DNA of 64,000 nucleotides. Origin: Tamlana sp038148895. GTDB taxonomy: Bacteria; Bacteroidota; Bacteroidia; Flavobacteriales; Flavobacteriaceae. The number at the start of each line of letters is the position of its first letter. Positions within the stretch are counted from its first letter, which is position 1. Positions 26,011 to 35,036 of the stretch are shown piece by piece. Where the stretch lies: NCBI GenBank assembly GCA_038148895.1, contig JBBVGQ010000002.1; one strand, 5' to 3'. The translations under genes were made by a program, and so were the position numbers. The notes under the pieces were generated by a model. That model saw nothing but the letters and a program-made list of their open reading frames with translations. It searched no databases and was not told the DNA's origin.

Positions 26011-27570
26011 ATGACCTTGAAAACAATACATATAAAGCTTTTAGTGATCACTTTTCCAATAGTTCTTGTAGGTTGTAATCCTCAAGAGAATAAGGAAAGC
26101 TCCGGCTATGTTTTAAACGTTGAAGACTATAAGCCTTATGTAGATTATTTCAATAGAATGGAAGACGAAAACATTGCCAAAGCCATTCCCAATGATAGTG
26201 CTTGGGCTTGGATGGTAAACAATATTCCATTATTTGATTGTCCTCAGGATAATTTTGAAGAAATGTACTATTTCCGTTGGTGGAGCTTGCGCAAACACAT
26301 CACTAACACGCCACAAGGTTATGCCATTACTGAGTTTTTGGTGGAGCGCTCTTATGCCGATAAATATAATTTAATAGCCTGCGCGCTTGGGCATCATATT
26401 TATGAATTCCGTTGGGCACACAACCCCGAATACATCAACCAGAATGTACATTTATGGTATCGGGGAAATGATGGTAAACCAATGCAAAAACTGCACAAAT
26501 TTAGTAGTTGGACACCCGATGCGCTTTACAATATGTATTTGGTCAATATAGATGAAGATTTTCTCTTGGATATGTACCCTGATTTTATTGATGATTATAT
26601 CAAATGGGAAGAAGAACGACAACGGCCAGATGGTTTGTTTTGGCAACATGATGTTAAGGACGGCATGGAAGAATCATTGAGTGGAGGGCGACGTGTGCAA
26701 AATGCCCGCCCCACAATAAACAGTTACATGTACGCCAATGCCAAAGCTTTGGCTACTATGGCAGAAATCAAAGGTGATGAAGAAAAGGTTTCTTTTTTTA
26801 AAGCGAAAGCCAATACGCTGAAAAGCTTGGTGGAAACCAAATTATGGAATACTGATGATACTTTTTTTGAAACGTTGACAGAGAAAGACACATCGGCAAA
26901 TGTACGCGAAGCCATTGGGTTTATTCCTTGGTATTTTAACCTGCCTTCAAAAGATAAAGGATTCGAACAAGCTTGGGAGCAATTGAAGGACAATGACGGT
27001 TTTGCAGCTCCATTTGGGTTGACTACTGCCGAACGCCGTAGTCAACGTTTTAGAAGTCATGGTACAGGAACTTGTGAATGGGATGGTGCCATTTGGCCAT
27101 TTGCCACTTCGCAAACACTAACAGCTTTGGCTAATTTGTTGAACAATTACGACCAAAAAGTGGTTGATAAAACCGACTATTTCAATCAAATGAATTTGTA
27201 TGTAGAGTCACAATACTACCGTGGTAGACCATACATTGGCGAGTATTTAGATGAAACCACGGGCTATTGGCTAATGGGCGATAGAGAACGCAGTCGTTAT
27301 TACAACCATTCAACGTTTAATGATTTAATTATAACAGGTTTGGTGGGTTTACGCCCTAGAGCAGATGAAAAAATTGAAGTCAACCCACTAATTCCAGAAG
27401 ATAAATGGGATTGGTTTTGTTTGGATAATGTGCTTTATCATGGAGATATTATAACCATTCTGTGGGATAAAACAGGAAAAAAATACAATAAAGGAAAAGG
27501 GTTAAGAGTCTTTAGAAATGGGGGAGAAGTAGCTTCATCCCAAAACTTAGTAAGACTTATTTCTGAGTAA
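26011..27570 (+). CDS. Six-hairpin (alpha/alpha)6 glycosidase, GH37/GH63-like
   Basis: This 519-residue lipoprotein (lipobox VGC, Cys near 22) is a single (alpha/alpha)6 domain. Helical hairpin motifs include MYYFRWWSLRKHI (about 86), EERQRPDGLFWQHD (about 202), GRRVQNARPTINSYMYANAK (about 229) and GTGTCEWDGAIWPFATSQT (about 352). The last resembles the trehalase/mannosylglycerate-hydrolase region with a catalytic Asp or Glu near WDG. The HSTFNDLIITGLVGLRPRA block near 436 is common in these relatives. The fold class includes GH37, GH63 and the GH142 arabinofuranosidases; I cannot choose between them. The arrangement between GH95 and GH78 implies a role on a pectin side chain. Confidence 0.68.
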   Translation: MTLKTIHIKLLVITFPIVLVGCNPQENKESSGYVLNVEDYKPYVDYFNRMEDENIAKAIPNDSAWAWMVNNIPLFDCPQDNFEEMYYFRWWSLRKHITNTPQGYAITEFLVERSYADKYNLIACALGHHIYEFRWAHNPEYINQNVHLWYRGNDGKPMQKLHKFSSWTPDALYNMYLVNIDEDFLLDMYPDFIDDYIKWEEERQRPDGLFWQHDVKDGMEESLSGGRRVQNARPTINSYMYANAKALATMAEIKGDEEKVSFFKAKANTLKSLVETKLWNTDDTFFETLTEKDTSANVREAIGFIPWYFNLPSKDKGFEQAWEQLKDNDGFAAPFGLTTAERRSQRFRSHGTGTCEWDGAIWPFATSQTLTALANLLNNYDQKVVDKTDYFNQMNLYVESQYYRGRPYIGEYLDETTGYWLMGDRERSRYYNHSTFNDLIITGLVGLRPRADEKIEVNPLIPEDKWDWFCLDNVLYHGDIITILWDKTGKKYNKGKGLRVFRNGGEVASSQNLVRLISE

Positions 27571-27580
27571 AATAAAAGCG

Positions 27581-30328
27581 ATGAAAAAAGCAATTTTATT
27601 AATAGTATTCGTTTTTCAATCATTTTTAGTGATTGCTCAAAATGGTTTGGAGTTACGCCATTTGCAATGCGAAATGCTTACAAATCCATTGGGTATTGAT
27701 GTGCTGCAACCACGGTTGAGTTGGCAAATTATTACCGATAAGGCTGAAGTAGAGCAAATTGCTTATCACGTTTTGGTGGCTTCTTCCAAAGAAAAATTAG
27801 AGAATAATGAAGCCGATTTATGGGATTCGGGCAAAGTAGAAAGCGATGCTTCCATTAATGTGCTATACAAAGGAAAAAAGCTCAATAGTAGAGATGATGC
27901 CTTTTGGAAAGTAAAAGTTTGGACCAATAAAGGGGAAACCCAATGGAGCCAAACTGCACTTTGGAGCATGGGGATTTTAAGTTATGCTGAATGGAAATCA
28001 ACGAGATGGATTGGTTATAATCAACTGTTTGAAGGAGATACCATTGGTCAGTTTTCAAAACTATCGGCACGTTATGTTCGAAAACCCATCAAGTTGGAAA
28101 AAGATGTGAAAGAAGCTAAAGTTTATATAATGGGCATGGGTTTGTATGAGCTTTACATCAACGGTGAAAAAATTGGCAATCAAGTTTTGGCACCCGTTCC
28201 AACAGATTATACCAAAAACGTAAAATACAATGTTTTTGATTTAACCAATAAAATAGAAAAGGGTGAAAATGTTATCGGTGCTATTTTAGGAAATGGTCGG
28301 TTTTTTGCGATGCGTCAAGAATACAAACCTTATAAAATAAAGAGCTTCGGTTTCCCAAAAATGGCGATGCAATTGGTGGTCACTTTTGAAGATGGGTCCA
28401 AAGAAACAATAAAAACGGATGAAAGTTGGAAGTTTACACCATATGGCCCCATTCGTGAAAACAATGAATACGATGGCGAAGTTTACGATGCCCGAATGGA
28501 ATTGCCCAACTGGAACAAAACAGGTTTTGATGATAGCAAATGGATGAATATGATGTGGGTGCAAGAGCCAGGTGGTTTCCCTGAAGGACAAATGACGCCC
28601 AACATGAAGGTGATGGATGTCATTAAGCCAAAGTCTATAACCGAAACCAAAAAAGGCACTTATATTTTGGATATGGGGCAGAATATGGCCGGTTGGCTTC
28701 AAATAAAAGTAAAGGGCAATAGTGGTAATATTATTAAGATGAAATTTGCGGAATCCCTAAAAGATGATGGTTCACTGTATATTGCCAATCTTCGGGATGC
28801 CCAAGTAACCGATACGTATATTTTAAAAGGCGAGGGTGAAGAAATTTGGGAACCCACTTTTGTGTATCATGGTTTCCGTTTTGTCGAAATTTCGGGATAT
28901 GCTTATAAACCTAAATTGGAAGATTTTGTTGGAAAGGTAGTTTATGACGATTTAAAAACAGTCGGAACGTTTGAGTGTTCAAACCCAACTATGAACCAAA
29001 TTTTTAAAAATGCTTATTGGGGCATTCGCAGCAACTATAAAGGTATGCCCATCGATTGTCCACAACGCAACGAGCGTCAACCTTGGTTGGGCGATAGAAC
29101 CACAGGGGCATATGGCGAAAGTTTCATTTTTGATAATCAAACACTATACGCCAAATGGTTGGACGATATTAAATTTTCCCAAACTTTAGATGGTGGAATC
29201 CCTGATGTGGCTCCTGCATTTTGGCGTTATTATGGTGATGGTGTAACATGGCAAGGGGCATATATTAAGGTGGCCGATATGTTGTATCAGCAATTTGGTG
29301 ATAAAAAAGCTATTGAAAACCATTATCTGTTCATGAAAAAGTGGATGGGATATATGGAAAGCCAATATCTGAAGAATGATTTAATGACCCAAGATAAATA
29401 CGGCGATTGGTGTGTCCCGCCAGAGTCTTTGGAGATTATCCGCTCTAAAGATCCGATGCGATTGACTGATGGTGAAGTTTTATCGAGCTCTTTTTATTAC
29501 CATTTGCTCCAACTAATGAAAAAGTTTGCAAAAATTATTGATGCCGATGCTTCTGATGTTGCAGATTACGATGAATTGTCTGAACGCATAAAAACAGCAT
29601 TCAACGCCAAATATTTAAACGCCAAAACGTTTAGCTATGCCAATAATACGGTAACGGCCAATGTGCTGCCTTTGGCCTTTGGCATGGTGCCTAAGGAATT
29701 GGAAGAGAAAGTATTTCAAAATATGGTGCATGAAATTGAAGTGGTTAAACAAGGTCATATTAGTACTGGTGTTGTTGGCACACAGTTTTTAATGCGGACG
29801 TTAACCAATTTTGGGCGAGGTGATTTAGCCTATAAATTGGCATCAAACACCACTTATCCGAGCTGGGGATATATGGTTGAAAATGGAGCCACAACCATTT
29901 GGGAATTATGGAATGGCAATACCGCAGACCCAGAAATGAACTCACAAAACCATGTGATGCTCTTAGGAGATTTAATGATTTGGTATTACGAAAATATGGC
30001 GGGAATAAAGAGCAGTGAAGCGCATCCTGGGTTTAAGCAAATCATCATGAAACCTGATTTTAATGCCGGTCTGTCGTTCGTGGATGCAACCTATGAGTCC
30101 AGTTATGGCAGCATCAAAAGTCATTGGACCAAAAAGAAAAATAAGTTGGATTGGGGGGTTACCATTCCGCCAAATACCAGTGCTTTGGTTTATGTACCAA
30201 CAGCAGATGTTTCAAAAGTTAAAATCAACAAGCAGAATTTAGAAGGTGTTTCAAAACACATAAAGACTGAAGGCAATCATTTGGTTTTTGAATTGAAATC
30301 GGGAACTTATAACATAGCCGTAAAATAA
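27581..30328 (+). CDS. GH78 alpha-L-rhamnosidase, second copy
   Basis: This 915-residue exported enzyme has a signal peptide ending VIAQ. Domain order matches the first GH78: a fibronectin-like start (PRLSWQIITDKAEVEQ; ADLWDSGKVESD), the rhamnosidase N domain (YIMGMGLYELYINGEKIGNQ; AILGNGRFFAMRQEY), then the barrel with IDCPQRNERQPWLGDRTTGA, the classical GH78 acid region, and TTIWELWNGNT, carrying the candidate base Glu. It is clearly diverged from the copy at 19311, whose equivalent motif is DCPHREKLGW. The two probably cut rhamnose in different linkages, which fits a glycan with several rhamnosyl bonds. It starts 10 bases after the previous stop. Confidence 0.93.
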   Translation: MKKAILLIVFVFQSFLVIAQNGLELRHLQCEMLTNPLGIDVLQPRLSWQIITDKAEVEQIAYHVLVASSKEKLENNEADLWDSGKVESDASINVLYKGKKLNSRDDAFWKVKVWTNKGETQWSQTALWSMGILSYAEWKSTRWIGYNQLFEGDTIGQFSKLSARYVRKPIKLEKDVKEAKVYIMGMGLYELYINGEKIGNQVLAPVPTDYTKNVKYNVFDLTNKIEKGENVIGAILGNGRFFAMRQEYKPYKIKSFGFPKMAMQLVVTFEDGSKETIKTDESWKFTPYGPIRENNEYDGEVYDARMELPNWNKTGFDDSKWMNMMWVQEPGGFPEGQMTPNMKVMDVIKPKSITETKKGTYILDMGQNMAGWLQIKVKGNSGNIIKMKFAESLKDDGSLYIANLRDAQVTDTYILKGEGEEIWEPTFVYHGFRFVEISGYAYKPKLEDFVGKVVYDDLKTVGTFECSNPTMNQIFKNAYWGIRSNYKGMPIDCPQRNERQPWLGDRTTGAYGESFIFDNQTLYAKWLDDIKFSQTLDGGIPDVAPAFWRYYGDGVTWQGAYIKVADMLYQQFGDKKAIENHYLFMKKWMGYMESQYLKNDLMTQDKYGDWCVPPESLEIIRSKDPMRLTDGEVLSSSFYYHLLQLMKKFAKIIDADASDVADYDELSERIKTAFNAKYLNAKTFSYANNTVTANVLPLAFGMVPKELEEKVFQNMVHEIEVVKQGHISTGVVGTQFLMRTLTNFGRGDLAYKLASNTTYPSWGYMVENGATTIWELWNGNTADPEMNSQNHVMLLGDLMIWYYENMAGIKSSEAHPGFKQIIMKPDFNAGLSFVDATYESSYGSIKSHWTKKKNKLDWGVTIPPNTSALVYVPTADVSKVKINKQNLEGVSKHIKTEGNHLVFELKSGTYNIAVK

Positions 30329-30350
30329 TCGAGCAAAAAGACTAATCATA

Positions 30351-32291
30351 ATGAAAATAAGAGGAATTCAAACCACATTACTATTATTTAGCCTCCTGCT
30401 TTTAGGAAGTTGCAAGAAACAACCCAAGGAAGCTGAACAAACAATAGCTTTAGTTGATAAAACTTGGCGGGAAGGAATAGTTGTAGATGAATTTATTTAT
30501 AACAAAGCGCCATATCCATCATGTCATGCGGCAACTATTGTAGAAACTACAAATGGCGAATTAGTTGCATCATGGTTTGGTGGCACGCACGAGCGCCACC
30601 CTGATGTGGGCATATGGTTAAGCAAGCGCAAAAATGGGACATGGACAGAGCCAGTCGAGGTTGCCAACGGTGTTCAAAATGACACGCTGCGTTACCCAAC
30701 ATGGAATCCAGTATTGTACCAAATTCCTAATGGTGATTTAATGCTCTTTTATAAAGTTGGCCCACATCCATCAACATGGTGGGGTATGCTGATGCGTTCT
30801 TCTGATGGTGGAGAATCATGGTCAGAACCAGAAAAATTGCCTGATGGCTTTTTAGGCCCAATAAAAAACAAACCTGAATTATTGGATGATGGTACGCTTT
30901 TATTGCCGTCAAGTATTGAAGGCAATGGTTGGAATTTGCGTATGGAATCTACTCCAGATTTTGGTAAAACTTGGCATATGGGTGATACTTTGCCTAAAGG
31001 GTTAAATGATATTAACGCCATTCAACCCAGTATTTTATTCCATGCAAACGGAAAATTACAACAAATTGGCCGAACCCGAAACAGACACTTATTCTCAACT
31101 TGGTCTGAAGATAACGGAAAAACTTGGTCACCTTTGGAGTTATTGAACATGCCCAATAACAATTCAGGTACAGATGCGGTTACAATGAAAAACGGTGAGC
31201 ATGCCTTAATTTACAACCATGTTTGGCCAAATGAAGATATGCAGAAAAGCTATCGAAGTCCCTTAAATTTAGCCATTTCAAAAGATGGCATCAACTGGAA
31301 CGCTGCTTTAGTTTTAGAAGATTCTAAAATAAGTCAATATTCGTACCCATCCATCATTCAAGGTTCTGATGGTATGTTGCATTGCGTGTATACATGGCGT
31401 CGACAAAAAATTAAATACGTAAAAATAGACCCTTCAAAACTGGTGACTTTCCCAATAAAAGATGGTATTTGGCCTGGACCAACAAAAGAGCGTTACCAAG
31501 TTGCCGTTTGTGATTGGATGATTTTAAAACGTCAGAAGTTAGGTTCGTTTGAGCGTGCCAGAGAAATAGGAGCTGACGGTATCGAAATGGATATGGGTGG
31601 TTTAGGTGACCGAGAAACGTTTGACAGTAAATTTGTTAATGGTGATACCGCAAGTATAAGGGTTTTTAAAGATAAATCTGTAGAAACAGGAGTTGGCATC
31701 AGTTCTATTGCCATGTCTGGGTTCTATGCGCAATCCTTTGCCGAACGCCCTACTGTAAAGCGAATGGTAGAAGATTGTATTGAGGTCATGAAAACCTTTA
31801 ATGTTGAAGCAGCTTATTTGCCACTAGGGACAAAAGGTGACTTGGTTAAAAACCCAGAGCTTAGGCCAGCGATTGTGGAGCGTTTACGCTGGGCGGGTGA
31901 GCAGGTCGATAAAATTAACGGTATTATAGCCGTTGAAACCTCGCTTTCAGCTTCCGATGAGAAAGAACTTCTTGAAGAAATTGGAAACAAAAACATCAAA
32001 ATAGCCTTCAATTTTGCCAATGCCATTAAAAACGGTCGCGATATTTCAAAAGAGTTAAAAACACTTGGTCGCGATAATATTGGGGAAATCCATGCCTCAA
32101 ATACTGACGGACATTGGATTGAAAATGACCCAGCTATCGATTTGCCAAAAATCAAGGAAACACTTGATAACATGCATTGGAAAGGTTGGTTGATTGTAGA
32201 ACGTTCGCGCGATACCGCCGATGTGCATAATGTGGTTAAAAATTACGGAGCCAATGTAGCATACCTAAAAAAGATTTTTAAAGGCGAATAA
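30351..32291 (+). CDS. Lipoprotein fusion: sialidase-like propeller plus xylose-isomerase-like TIM barrel
   Basis: This 646-residue lipoprotein (lipobox GSC, Cys21) has two domains. Residues about 35-375 form a BNR/sialidase-like propeller with ATIVETTNGELVASWFGG, Asp-box turns SSDGGESWSEP and SEDNGKTWSP, and a closing blade SYPSIIQGSDGMLHCVYTWR. Residues about 377-646 form an AP-endonuclease-2/sugar isomerase TIM barrel. It starts YQVAVCDWMILKRQKLG and has metal-ligand-like positions in AVETS, AFNFAN, IHASNTDGHW and LIVERSRD. The usual Asp of the second ligand is Asn here. No stop or frameshift separates the halves. Such barrels are normally cytoplasmic, so export as a lipoprotein is odd. 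The propeller may remove a side-chain sugar; the barrel function is unknown. Confidence 0.78.
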   Translation: MKIRGIQTTLLLFSLLLLGSCKKQPKEAEQTIALVDKTWREGIVVDEFIYNKAPYPSCHAATIVETTNGELVASWFGGTHERHPDVGIWLSKRKNGTWTEPVEVANGVQNDTLRYPTWNPVLYQIPNGDLMLFYKVGPHPSTWWGMLMRSSDGGESWSEPEKLPDGFLGPIKNKPELLDDGTLLLPSSIEGNGWNLRMESTPDFGKTWHMGDTLPKGLNDINAIQPSILFHANGKLQQIGRTRNRHLFSTWSEDNGKTWSPLELLNMPNNNSGTDAVTMKNGEHALIYNHVWPNEDMQKSYRSPLNLAISKDGINWNAALVLEDSKISQYSYPSIIQGSDGMLHCVYTWRRQKIKYVKIDPSKLVTFPIKDGIWPGPTKERYQVAVCDWMILKRQKLGSFERAREIGADGIEMDMGGLGDRETFDSKFVNGDTASIRVFKDKSVETGVGISSIAMSGFYAQSFAERPTVKRMVEDCIEVMKTFNVEAAYLPLGTKGDLVKNPELRPAIVERLRWAGEQVDKINGIIAVETSLSASDEKELLEEIGNKNIKIAFNFANAIKNGRDISKELKTLGRDNIGEIHASNTDGHWIENDPAIDLPKIKETLDNMHWKGWLIVERSRDTADVHNVVKNYGANVAYLKKIFKGE

Positions 32292-34973
32292 ATGATACGG
32301 TATTGGGTTTTCATTTTAGTGACAGCAATCATGCTTTCTTGTTCAACAGAGAAGAGGGTATGTATTGTTGGCGATGAAAATATGCCAAGGATAGCTTTTG
32401 GAATGGAAAAGCTTTCCAAAACCTTGACCGATTTAGGATTTCAAGTTATTAAGGCTTCAAACAAACCAGAAAATTTCAATGAAAGCCTGATTGTTATTTC
32501 CGAAAAGAAAGATGATAATAACAAAGAAGCTTTTAAAATAAGTTCATCAAAAAATAACATTTTAATCGAAGGCACTGATGCCTCTGGAGCCTTGTATGGT
32601 GCTTTGGAACTTTCCGATAGGATAAAAAAAAACGGCATATTCCCTTCAAACTTAAACATTCAAGATAAACCAGAAATGGTTTTAAGGGGTACCTGTATCG
32701 GACTTCAAAAAACCGAATATTTACCAGGTCGTGCGGTTTACGAATACCCATACACTCGTGAGAATTTTCCATGGCTTTATAACAAAGAACTTTGGATTGA
32801 ATATTTGGATATGATGGTTGAAAATCGATTCAACTCTTTGTATCTCTGGAATGGTCATCCTTTTGCATCGCTTGTGAAGTTAGATGATTACCCATACGCC
32901 GTTGAGGTTGATGAGGAAACGTTTAAAAAGAATGAAGAAATTTTTAAATTCTTAACAAATGAGGCCGATAAACGCGGTATTTGGATTATTCAAATGTTCT
33001 ACAACATTATTGTTTCCAAACCTTTTGCAGAAAAACATGGCATAAAAACGCAAGAACGAAGTCGTCCGATAACACCTTTAATTGCAGATTACACACAAAA
33101 ATCCATTACAGAATTTATTAAGAAATACCCAAATGTTGGTTTTTTGGTCACTTTGGGAGAGGCCATGCATACCATTGATGATGATGTAAAATGGTTTACA
33201 GAAACTATTATTCCCGGTGTGAAAAACGGGTTAAAAGAATTAGGTATAACTAGCGAACCACCTATTGTTTTGCGCGGTCACGATACCGATGCAAAACGCG
33301 TTATGGAAGCAGCATTGCCAATTTACAAGAATTTATATACCACGTTTAAATACAACGGTGAATCGTTAACAACCTACGAGCCGCGGGATGCTTGGGAAGA
33401 TATCCCAAAAGCTTTAAGTAAGTTGGGTTCTGTACATATCTCCAACGTGCATGTTTTGGCAAATTTGGAACCTTTTCGTTACAGCTCGCCAGATTTTATT
33501 CAGAAAAGTGTAAAAGCAATGCACAACATTCAAGGTGCTAATGGTTTGCATTTGTATCCGCAAGCATCCTATTGGGATTGGCCCTATACCGCCGATAAAA
33601 CAGATGAGCGCTTAAAGCAAATAAACCGCGATTGGATGTGGTATCAAGCCTGGGCTAGATACGCCTGGAACTCCAAACGCGATAGAAATGAAGAAATCAC
33701 TTATTGGTCTAATGTTCTTGGTGATTATTACGCTTGTGGCGATAGAGGAAAAGATATTTTAGAAGCCTATGAAGAAACTGGTGAAATCGCTCCAAAACTT
33801 CTCCGAACCTTTGGTATTTCTGATGGAAACCGACAAACCTTATTGCTCGGCATGTTTATGGGGCAGTTGGTCAATCCATTTAAATATCATGTTTATAAAG
33901 ACTTTTTGTCATCAAACGGGCCAGTAGGCGAAATTCTTATAGATTATGCCAGAAAGGAATGGAAGGGAGAACCACATGTGGGTGAAACCCCGCCTCAAAT
34001 TATTGAAGAGGTAATTAACCACGGGAAGCTTGCCGTAAAAGCAATAGAACATGCTTCAACTTCAATTAGTGCAAACAAAGATGAGTTTCAGCGTTTAAGA
34101 AATGACGTGTATTGTTACGATGCTTTTGCAAACTACTTTGCAGAAAAGGTAAGAGCTGCAATGCTAGTTCTAAATTATAAATATTCCAATGATATCAACG
34201 ACCTTGAAAAAGCCATACCACATCTTGAAAAGAGTGTTGCGTATTTTACCGAGTTAACCAAGCTTACAAAAGACGCCTATTTGTATGCCAATAGCATGCA
34301 AACAGCACAACGTCGCATACCGATAACTGGGCGCGACGGAACCAATAAAACATGGGAGGAACTTTTGCCACATTATCAAAATGAACTTGATGTTTTTAAA
34401 CGTAATGTTGATATGCTAAAGTCAACAGGGAATGATGTTAAAGATATGAAAGAATTCAAGGTTTTCGAGCCAGTTGAAGTTACCATTCTTAATCAAAACA
34501 TCAAGCGTTTCCAGTTAAAAAAAGGACAGAGTGTTTATAATGATAGCGATGCTAAAATTGAACAGATTGCAGAAGAATTAAAACGTTTATCAGGGGTGCA
34601 ATTTTCAGATAAAAAACAACAAGAAAATGGTACGGTTCTGCATTTTAAAATTGGTAAGTCTGTAAAAATATTGGTAGGGTATTTTAATACCAACAGTTAC
34701 ACGGTTTTAGAGCCGCCAACTTTAGAGACCAATGCTCAAGCCAATGATAGGGGGCAGGCTGATATAAAGATTGCCAATGCTATGTTAATTCCTGGGTTAT
34801 ATCCAGTAAATGTCTACAGCTACCTTTACGAACCCGGTGAGCATAAATTAGTATTGGGCAAAGGTCGGGTATTGATTTTAGGATTTATTGATGGCGATGA
34901 AAATATTGCAATCCATGACGCTGGTCTAAACAATTTAGAAGATGGTATGGCCGTAGATTGGTTATTTTATTGA
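32292..34973 (+). CDS. GH67/GH20b-like TIM-barrel glycosidase, uncharacterised
   Basis: This 893-residue lipoprotein (lipobox LSC, Cys17) begins 0 bases after the previous stop. Residues about 20-120 resemble the alpha/beta domain shared by GH67, GH115 and GH20 enzymes, with NNILIEGTDASGALYGALEL near 95. The TIM barrel (about 130-480) contains WIEYLDMMVENRFNSLYLWN, VGFLVTLGEAMHTIDDDVKW (a Glu at a strand end) and GLHLYPQASYWDWPYTADKT. A helical region (about 480-720) and a C-terminal beta-domain follow. Neighbours and fold suggest an alpha-uronidase, perhaps on galacturonic acid, but this is inference. GH138-type alpha-galacturonidase could be tested as an alternative. Confidence 0.6.
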   Translation: MIRYWVFILVTAIMLSCSTEKRVCIVGDENMPRIAFGMEKLSKTLTDLGFQVIKASNKPENFNESLIVISEKKDDNNKEAFKISSSKNNILIEGTDASGALYGALELSDRIKKNGIFPSNLNIQDKPEMVLRGTCIGLQKTEYLPGRAVYEYPYTRENFPWLYNKELWIEYLDMMVENRFNSLYLWNGHPFASLVKLDDYPYAVEVDEETFKKNEEIFKFLTNEADKRGIWIIQMFYNIIVSKPFAEKHGIKTQERSRPITPLIADYTQKSITEFIKKYPNVGFLVTLGEAMHTIDDDVKWFTETIIPGVKNGLKELGITSEPPIVLRGHDTDAKRVMEAALPIYKNLYTTFKYNGESLTTYEPRDAWEDIPKALSKLGSVHISNVHVLANLEPFRYSSPDFIQKSVKAMHNIQGANGLHLYPQASYWDWPYTADKTDERLKQINRDWMWYQAWARYAWNSKRDRNEEITYWSNVLGDYYACGDRGKDILEAYEETGEIAPKLLRTFGISDGNRQTLLLGMFMGQLVNPFKYHVYKDFLSSNGPVGEILIDYARKEWKGEPHVGETPPQIIEEVINHGKLAVKAIEHASTSISANKDEFQRLRNDVYCYDAFANYFAEKVRAAMLVLNYKYSNDINDLEKAIPHLEKSVAYFTELTKLTKDAYLYANSMQTAQRRIPITGRDGTNKTWEELLPHYQNELDVFKRNVDMLKSTGNDVKDMKEFKVFEPVEVTILNQNIKRFQLKKGQSVYNDSDAKIEQIAEELKRLSGVQFSDKKQQENGTVLHFKIGKSVKILVGYFNTNSYTVLEPPTLETNAQANDRGQADIKIANAMLIPGLYPVNVYSYLYEPGEHKLVLGKGRVLILGFIDGDENIAIHDAGLNNLEDGMAVDWLFY

Positions 34974-34986
34974 CAAGACAATGGTC

Positions 34987-35015
34987 GTGTCATGCTGAAC
35001 TTGTTTCAGCATCTC
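34987..35015. repeat. REP-like palindromic element between two hydrolase genes
   Basis: An 8-bp perfect inverted repeat (ATGCTGAA at 34992-34999 and TTCAGCAT at 35005-35012) sits in a sequence context (CATGCTGAACTTGTTTCAGC) that I recognise as a dispersed intergenic palindrome in many Bacteroidota genomes. It fills most of the 63-base gap before the GH2 gene. There is no following T tract, so it is not a terminator of the classical kind. Confidence 0.6.
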
Positions 35016-35036
35016 TCAAAAAGTAGAATTAATTAA

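Noticed and set aside
28286..28702. 138-residue open frame on the minus strand inside the second GH78 gene
   Set aside because: Fully antisense to a well-supported coding region, no recognisable motif and no promoter.
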